Shown here: positions 6,512 through 10,346 of the stretch, piece after piece
How the letters are laid out: each line of letters starts with the position of its first letter
Numbering within the stretch: the stretch's first letter is position 1
Assembly: GCA_017302015.1 (NCBI GenBank)
Contig: JAFLEE010000130.1
Span: forward strand, 1-10,346
Source: Spirochaetota bacterium
GTDB taxonomy: Bacteria; Spirochaetota; UBA12135; COTS27; JAFLEE01
Direction of reading: 5' to 3'
Length of the DNA: 10,346 nucleotides
The notes under the pieces: generated by a model
The model's database searches: none
What the model was told of the DNA's origin: nothing
The model's input: only the letters and a program-made list of their open reading frames with translations
Position numbers and translations under genes: made by a program

Positions 6512-7465
6512 ATGACGACGCGAAAGCGTTCCGTCGCGGTCTATTACCACGACCATTTCCTCGACCATGGGACTGGCGAGGGCCACCCGGAAAATGCGAA
6601 GCGCCTCGAAGCGGTCATGACCGCCATCCGCGCCAGGGGCTTGGCCGCCCGCCTGGCGTGGCCCGAGTTCTCGGCGGCGAGCGACGGGCAGATCGCCGGG
6701 GTCCACACGCCGAGCTATCTGCGCGAAGCCGAAGAGGCCGTGCGCGGAGGACAGAGCGTCCTCCCCAGCGGTGATACGGCCATCTCCCGGGACAGTTGGG
6801 AGGTCGCGCGCCTCGCCGCAGGCTCGGTCTGCGCCGCGGTGGAGGCGGTGGGCGCTGGCGCACATGGCGCGGCGTTCTGCCTGGTGAGGCCGCCGGGGCA
6901 CCATGCCACGCCCGGCCGCGGCATGGGGTTCTGCATCCTCAATAACGTGGCCATCGCAGCGAAGCACGCCCAAAGCCGGGGCTTCCGTCGCGTTCTCATC
7001 GCCGATTTCGACGTGCACCACGGGAACGGAACCCAGGAGATTTTCGAGGAGGACGACTCCGTCTACTCTTTCAGCATGCATGAAAAGGGGATCTACCCGG
7101 GCACGGGGCGGGCGTCAGAAATCGGCCGGGGCCGCGGAGCGGGTTTCACGATGAACGTGGAAATAGAAAAGGGTTCGGGGGATGGCGCGGCCCTCGCGGC
7201 GATCGATGAACATCTCGCCCCCGCCATGGAGCGCTTCAAGCCCCAATTCATCCTGGTCTCCGCCGGCTTCGATGGGCATCGCGACGATCCCCTGGGACAC
7301 CTCGCCTATACTTCGGGCGGGTACACGGCCCTCGCCCATCGACTCGCCGATTTGGCCGATCGCAACGCCGGGGGCCGCATCGTGTTCAGCCTCGAGGGCG
7401 GCTACGATCCCCGGGCGCTTTCGGATTCGGTCTGCGGGATCCTGGAGATGCTCCTTTCGAGGTAG
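6512..7465 (+). CDS. Histone-deacetylase-family amidohydrolase
   Basis: This 317-residue protein belongs to the arginase/deacetylase fold family that includes histone deacetylases, acetoin-utilisation AcuC and acetylpolyamine amidohydrolases. It should remove acetyl (or similar acyl) groups from an amine in the cytoplasm by zinc catalysis. The active site is intact: RPPGHH (126-131) supplies the His pair H130/H131; [10 protein letters not shown] (165-174) gives zinc ligands D167 and H169; AGFDGH (251-256) gives D254; and EGGYD (295-299) supplies the transition-state tyrosine Y298. The N-terminal [16 protein letters not shown] (13-28) is also typical. I choose ATG 6512 over an in-frame GTG at 6503 because AGGTGG sits five bases before the ATG. 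It appears monocistronic and is divergent from the glucan operon. The substrate (acetyl-lysine protein, acetylpolyamine or other) is not decided by sequence. Confidence 0.92.
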   Translation: MTTRKRSVAVYYHDHFLDHGTGEGHPENAKRLEAVMTAIRARGLAARLAWPEFSAASDGQIAGVHTPSYLREAEEAVRGGQSVLPSGDTAISRDSWEVARLAAGSVCAAVEAVGAGAHGAAFCLVRPPGHHATPGRGMGFCILNNVAIAAKHAQSRGFRRVLIADFDVHHGNGTQEIFEEDDSVYSFSMHEKGIYPGTGRASEIGRGRGAGFTMNVEIEKGSGDGAALAAIDEHLAPAMERFKPQFILVSAGFDGHRDDPLGHLAYTSGGYTALAHRLADLADRNAGGRIVFSLEGGYDPRALSDSVCGILEMLLSR

Positions 7466-7496
7466 GGGATCTCACGCATCCCCCGCGCCTCTTTTT
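7465..7496 (+). terminator. Weak candidate intrinsic terminator after the deacetylase
   Basis: GGGGAT (7465-7470), starting on the last base of the stop codon, pairs with ATCCCC (7478-7483) around a seven-base loop, and a T5 run follows at 7492-7496. The eight-base gap between stem and T run is longer than ideal, so termination efficiency is doubtful. Confidence 0.4.
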
Positions 7497-7519
7497 CGCC
7501 CCTTTGTCCACTTTTTCCA

Positions 7520-7548
7520 TTGCGCCGCGGCGGGGCCGGGCCTATGCT
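7520..7548 (+). promoter_or_regulatory. Possible promoter of the sialidase-like gene
   Basis: TTGCGC (7520-7525) and TATGCT (7543-7548) are separated by 17 bases, the ideal spacing, but match the consensus at only three and four of six positions. It lies after the deacetylase stop and 65 bases before the sialidase-like ATG. The GC-rich spacer makes this a tentative call. Confidence 0.3.
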
Positions 7549-7613
7549 CAAAGGGCGCGTTCGGGGCCGAGAAGGCTCCGGCGACGCCCCCCGCGCTTCT
7601 CGAGAGGAGACCC

Positions 7614-9389
7614 ATGCACGCCCCAACCAAGCCCGCCGACTCGCGCCACATCGACGCGGGGAACATCATCCCCAGCGAGGGGTATTGCGATCAGCCCTAT
7701 ATCGTGAAGACCGACGACGGGGCGTGGCTCGTCACCATGACCACGGGCACGGGCGAAGAGGGCGATCCGGGGCAGCATATCGTGACCTACCGGTCCCTGG
7801 ATAAGGGGAAGACCTGGATCGACAAAGCCGCCGTGGAACCGGTGGACGGGCCCGAGGCCTCGTATTCGGCGCTCTACAAATGCGCCTACGGCCGGGTGTA
7901 CTGCTTCTACAACTACAATAGCGACCGCGTTCCCGAGGTGAAGCGGGAGGACGGGGGCGTCTATAAGCGCGTGGATTCCCTCGGCGACTATGTCTTTAAG
8001 TATTCCGACGACCACGGCAAGACCTGGTCGGTGAAGCGCCATCTGGTTCCCGTGCGCTCGTTCGCCTGCGACCGCGAGAACGTCTACGGCGGGAAGATCC
8101 GCTTCTTCTGGAACGTGGGCCGGCCGATCACGCTTCGGGACGGCTCGGCGCTCCTCGTCCTCCACAAAGTCGGCGCCATGGGGAAGGGATTTTTCGCCCA
8201 ATCCGAGGGGGCCTTCCTCAAAAGCGCGAACCTCCCGACCGAGCGGGACCCGGAAAAGATCCGATTCGACACGCTGCCCGAGGGGGAGATCGGCCTGCGC
8301 GCGCCCATCGGGGGCGACCGCATCGCCGAAGAACAGACGGTGGTGGAGCTCTCAGACGGCTCGCTGTATTGCGTCTACCGCACCATCGACGGCTACCCGG
8401 CCTGCAGCTATAGCCGTGATGGGGGAAAAAAATGGAGCCCACCGGCCTACGCCGCCTACACTCCCGGCGGAAAAAAAATGAAGCACCCGCGCGCCGCCAA
8501 TTTCGTCTGGAAATGCGGCAACGGAAAATACCTCTACTGGTACCATAACCACGGCGGGGCGAAGTTCATCCGCGGCACCGCCGAATGGCAGCCCTATTCC
8601 GACCGCAATCCCGCCTGGATTGCGGGCGGGGTGGAGAAGGACGGCTTCATCCATTGGTCGCAGCCCGAGATCCTGCTCTACGATCCCGATTCGTTCGTGC
8701 GCATGAGTTATCCGGATCTGGTGGAGGAAGACGGACGCTTCTGGGTGACGGAAACCCAGAAGACCGTGGCGCGCATCCACGATATCGACGGGAGCCTGGT
8801 GCGGGGACTCTGGGACCAATTCGATAAGGCGGTGCGCAGCGAAGAGGGCCTTCTGCTTTCCAAGGACCGGGTGGAAGGGCTGGAGTCCGCGGCGCTGCCG
8901 TCGATTCCCCTTTTTAAAAAACATCCGAGCCAATGGTCCCCCATCCCCGAAGGTACGGGGCTCACCATCGAATGCACGGCGCGACTGGCCGGGGCGGAGA
9001 CCCTCCTCCTCGATAACCGGGCGGAGACTGGGAAGGGGTTCACCCTCGTCGCCACGGGCGCGGGATCGCTGCGCCTCACGCTCTGCGATGGCCGGGGCGA
9101 ATCGGCTTGGGAGACGGACCCGGGGGCGCTCCAGGCCGGGAAGGAACACCATGTCGTGGCAATCGCCGATAGCCGGGCGAAGATCCTCATGTTCGTGGTG
9201 GACGGGGTGCTGTGCGACGGCGGCGAGGAGCGGCAATTCGGCTGGGGCCGCCTGCTGCCCGAACTCCTGGATGTCAATGGTGGAAACCTGCGGATGCAAG
9301 GGCCGAAGGGCGGGAGCGTGCGCGGACTGAAGATCTTCGGCCGGGCGCTGCGCGTGTCGGAAGCTGTGGGGCATTTTAAGGCGCGCTAG
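7614..9389 (+). CDS. Sialidase-like beta-propeller protein with LamG-like tail
   Basis: This 591-residue protein has the Asp-box repeats of the sialidase/BNR superfamily: SLDKGKTW (61-68), SDDHGKTW (131-138) and SRDGGKKW (267-274), each marking a propeller blade turn. The propeller probably spans about residues 20-400. Residues about 440-585 look like a concanavalin/LamG-type beta-sandwich, with HHVVAIAD and FVVDG as strand signatures. I see no F/YRIP motif, so true neuraminidase activity is not supported; an exo-glycosidase or lyase-like enzyme on an acidic or substituted sugar is possible. ATG 7614 is chosen because AGGAG lies four bases before it; a longer open frame upstream crosses the deacetylase gene in another frame. 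There is no signal peptide, so the product is probably cytoplasmic, unlike many sialidases. The AraC gene 83 bases downstream suggests sugar-responsive control. The family is fairly sure, the substrate unknown. Confidence 0.82.
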   Translation: MHAPTKPADSRHIDAGNIIPSEGYCDQPYIVKTDDGAWLVTMTTGTGEEGDPGQHIVTYRSLDKGKTWIDKAAVEPVDGPEASYSALYKCAYGRVYCFYNYNSDRVPEVKREDGGVYKRVDSLGDYVFKYSDDHGKTWSVKRHLVPVRSFACDRENVYGGKIRFFWNVGRPITLRDGSALLVLHKVGAMGKGFFAQSEGAFLKSANLPTERDPEKIRFDTLPEGEIGLRAPIGGDRIAEEQTVVELSDGSLYCVYRTIDGYPACSYSRDGGKKWSPPAYAAYTPGGKKMKHPRAANFVWKCGNGKYLYWYHNHGGAKFIRGTAEWQPYSDRNPAWIAGGVEKDGFIHWSQPEILLYDPDSFVRMSYPDLVEEDGRFWVTETQKTVARIHDIDGSLVRGLWDQFDKAVRSEEGLLLSKDRVEGLESAALPSIPLFKKHPSQWSPIPEGTGLTIECTARLAGAETLLLDNRAETGKGFTLVATGAGSLRLTLCDGRGESAWETDPGALQAGKEHHVVAIADSRAKILMFVVDGVLCDGGEERQFGWGRLLPELLDVNGGNLRMQGPKGGSVRGLKIFGRALRVSEAVGHFKAR

Positions 9390-9410
9390 CGCGTCAAAGA
9401 AGAACTTCTT
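9382..9410. repeat. Two adjacent dyads at the end of the sialidase-like gene
   Basis: CGCGCTAGCGCG (9382-9393) is a perfect 12-bp palindrome centred on the TAG stop codon. AAGAAG-AA-CTTCTT (9397-9410) follows three bases later. There is no T tract after them, so a classic intrinsic terminator is unlikely. They may be a processing or 3'-end hairpin, or a dimer-binding site upstream of the AraC gene. Confidence 0.45.
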
Positions 9411-9431
9411 GGCGACGGGGGCGGCCTATCC

Positions 9432-9460
9432 CTGGCGAAGGATCCGCCCGATGGGATAAT
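9432..9460 (+). promoter_or_regulatory. Weak candidate promoter for the AraC gene
   Basis: GATAAT (9455-9460) matches five of six -10 positions; CTGGCG (9432-9437), 17 bases upstream, matches only three of six at -35. The start codon at 9473 would follow transcription start by only a few bases, implying a very short leader. Read-through from the sialidase-like gene is an alternative. Confidence 0.25.
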
Positions 9461-9472
9461 CACCCAACGGCC

Positions 9473-10346
9473 ATGGAAATCGAAGAGGAACTCCCCGCCT
9501 GGTCCGCCGGCTTTCGTGTCCCCCCGAACCTCAGGGCCAAAGGCGGCGGCGAAGTGCACCGGTGGGACGCCGACGGCAATGTCCGCTTCACGCCGGAGAT
9601 GGCGGAGGTCGGGCTCTTCCCGTTCTGGTACCGCCACGATTCCCAAACCCGCATCCCGCCCCACCAGCACCATTTTTTCGAACTCGTGCTCGTCCTCGAC
9701 GGCGAGGGCTTCAATGCGGTGGCCGGGCATCGCCACCCGATCCGCGCGGGCGACGCCCTCTTCATCGACCATGTGAGGCCCCACGCCCTCGAGGTGGCCT
9801 CGGGGCATATGGACGTCTTCAATCTTTGCTTCCTGCCGTCCACCCTCGGGCTCGACAACGAACTCCTCTCCAATTTCAACCTGATCGATTTCTACGATTT
9901 TCTGCGCCCCTTCAAGAAGTCGGCGGGGGAGGACGATCCGGGGAAACTCTCGCCCGAGGCGCCCACCTTCTCGCGGTGGCGGTTCTACGCCCTGCACATG
10001 GCCGAACTCTTCGCGGAGGACCCCCGGGGCAACCTGGACCTGATGCGCCACCAGGCGCGCCTCCTGCTCTTCCTACTACTTAAGGAATACCGCAAACGGC
10101 ACGGGAGCGAAGCTGCGGCGGGGGGAGCCATGCTCGAAGTGGCACGCTACCTGCAGGAGCACGCTAGCGAGAAGATCACCCTGGAGGAATTGGCGGACCG
10201 CATCGGGATGAGCCGCAGTTATTTCTCCACCGTGTTCAACCGGACCTTCGGCAAGACGCTGCGCGAGGCCCTCATCGAACTGCGCGTGCGGCGGGCGAAG
10301 GAGATCCTCAGGCAGACGGACCTTCCCATGGCGCGGGTGGCGGCGG
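9473..10346 (+). CDS. AraC-family transcriptional regulator with cupin sensor (3' partial)
   Basis: The frame runs unbroken from ATG 9473 to the window edge, giving 291 residues without a stop. Residues about 50-120 form an AraC-type cupin ligand domain: PPHQHHFFE (62-70) with H64, H66 and E70, then RAGDALFID (91-99) and the late histidine H104. A helical linker follows, including RHQARLLLFLLLKEYRKRH (192-210). The C-terminal DNA-binding domain begins near 220; ITLEELADRIGMSRSYFSTV (235-254) is the first helix-turn-helix, and FNRTFGKTLREAL continues the typical pattern. The second helix-turn-helix is only begun (LPMARVAA, 284-291), so about 20-40 residues are missing beyond the window. No clear ribosome site precedes the ATG. 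Its likely role is sugar-responsive activation of the adjacent sialidase-like gene and possibly of genes to the right; the ligand is unknown. Confidence 0.88.
   Translation, partial: MEIEEELPAWSAGFRVPPNLRAKGGGEVHRWDADGNVRFTPEMAEVGLFPFWYRHDSQTRIPPHQHHFFELVLVLDGEGFNAVAGHRHPIRAGDALFIDHVRPHALEVASGHMDVFNLCFLPSTLGLDNELLSNFNLIDFYDFLRPFKKSAGEDDPGKLSPEAPTFSRWRFYALHMAELFAEDPRGNLDLMRHQARLLLFLLLKEYRKRHGSEAAAGGAMLEVARYLQEHASEKITLEELADRIGMSRSYFSTVFNRTFGKTLREALIELRVRRAKEILRQTDLPMARVAA

Noticed and set aside
6221-7081. A 286-codon minus-strand frame crossing the deacetylase gene
   Set aside because: It is antisense to a gene with complete catalytic motifs. Only its last 40 codons, which have their own ribosome site, are kept as a weak candidate.
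7182-7613. Upstream extension of the sialidase-like frame by 144 codons
   Set aside because: It overlaps the deacetylase in another frame and gives low-complexity Ser/Pro/Arg sequence. AGGAG before ATG 7614 fixes the start.

Overview
The window is about 10.3 kb of mostly GC-rich (roughly two-thirds G+C in the main genes) bacterial chromosomal DNA. Shine-Dalgarno sites, short intergenic gaps and a translationally coupled operon point to a bacterium. The gene content fits an environmental lineage with a carbohydrate-centred lifestyle: a GH57/GT4/archaeal-type debranching-enzyme set, a histone-deacetylase-family amidohydrolase, and a sialidase-like propeller beside an AraC regulator. The last pairing recalls Lentisphaerae, Planctomycetes, Hydrogenedentes or Sumerlaeota-like groups, but the sequence does not fix the phylum. 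I saw no rRNA, tRNA, CRISPR array, transposase or phage gene.

Layout. Positions 1-1546, plus strand: a very G-rich stretch, then an orphan secreted protein (95-859) with visibly lower GC than the rest, then an orphan mostly helical protein (992-1546). Positions 1644-6122, minus strand: a three-gene alpha-glucan (glycogen-type) operon read as debranching enzyme, GT4 glycosyltransferase, GH57 glycosidase. The first two genes overlap by 4 bases (ATGA), and the second and third are 25 bases apart. Positions 6123-6511: an AT-rich divergent intergenic region with a perfect TATAAT -10 box facing the operon, a perfect inverted repeat over its -35, a possible 40-residue ORF, and a 10-bp-period direct repeat near the next gene. 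Positions 6512-7465, plus: a bacterial HDAC-family deacetylase with all zinc-site residues present. Positions 7614-9389, plus: a 591-residue sialidase-like protein with three Asp-boxes and a C-terminal LamG-like region, lacking a signal peptide. Positions 9473-10346, plus: an AraC-family regulator with a cupin sensor, cut by the window edge inside its second helix-turn-helix.

How the genes work together. The minus-strand operon is a coherent unit: a GT4 enzyme with glycogen-synthase-like sequence, a debrancher for alpha-1,6 branch points, and a GH57 alpha-glucan hydrolase/transferase. This set occurs together in several bacteria and probably builds and remodels a storage polyglucan. The sialidase-like gene and the AraC gene probably form a second sugar-responsive module. 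The HDAC-like gene between them shares the divergent regulatory region with the glucan operon, but a functional link to either module is not shown by the sequence. The most unusual points are the altered GH57 signature motifs, the AT-rich divergent region, and the orphan proteins at the left edge. I found no clearly new multigene system.
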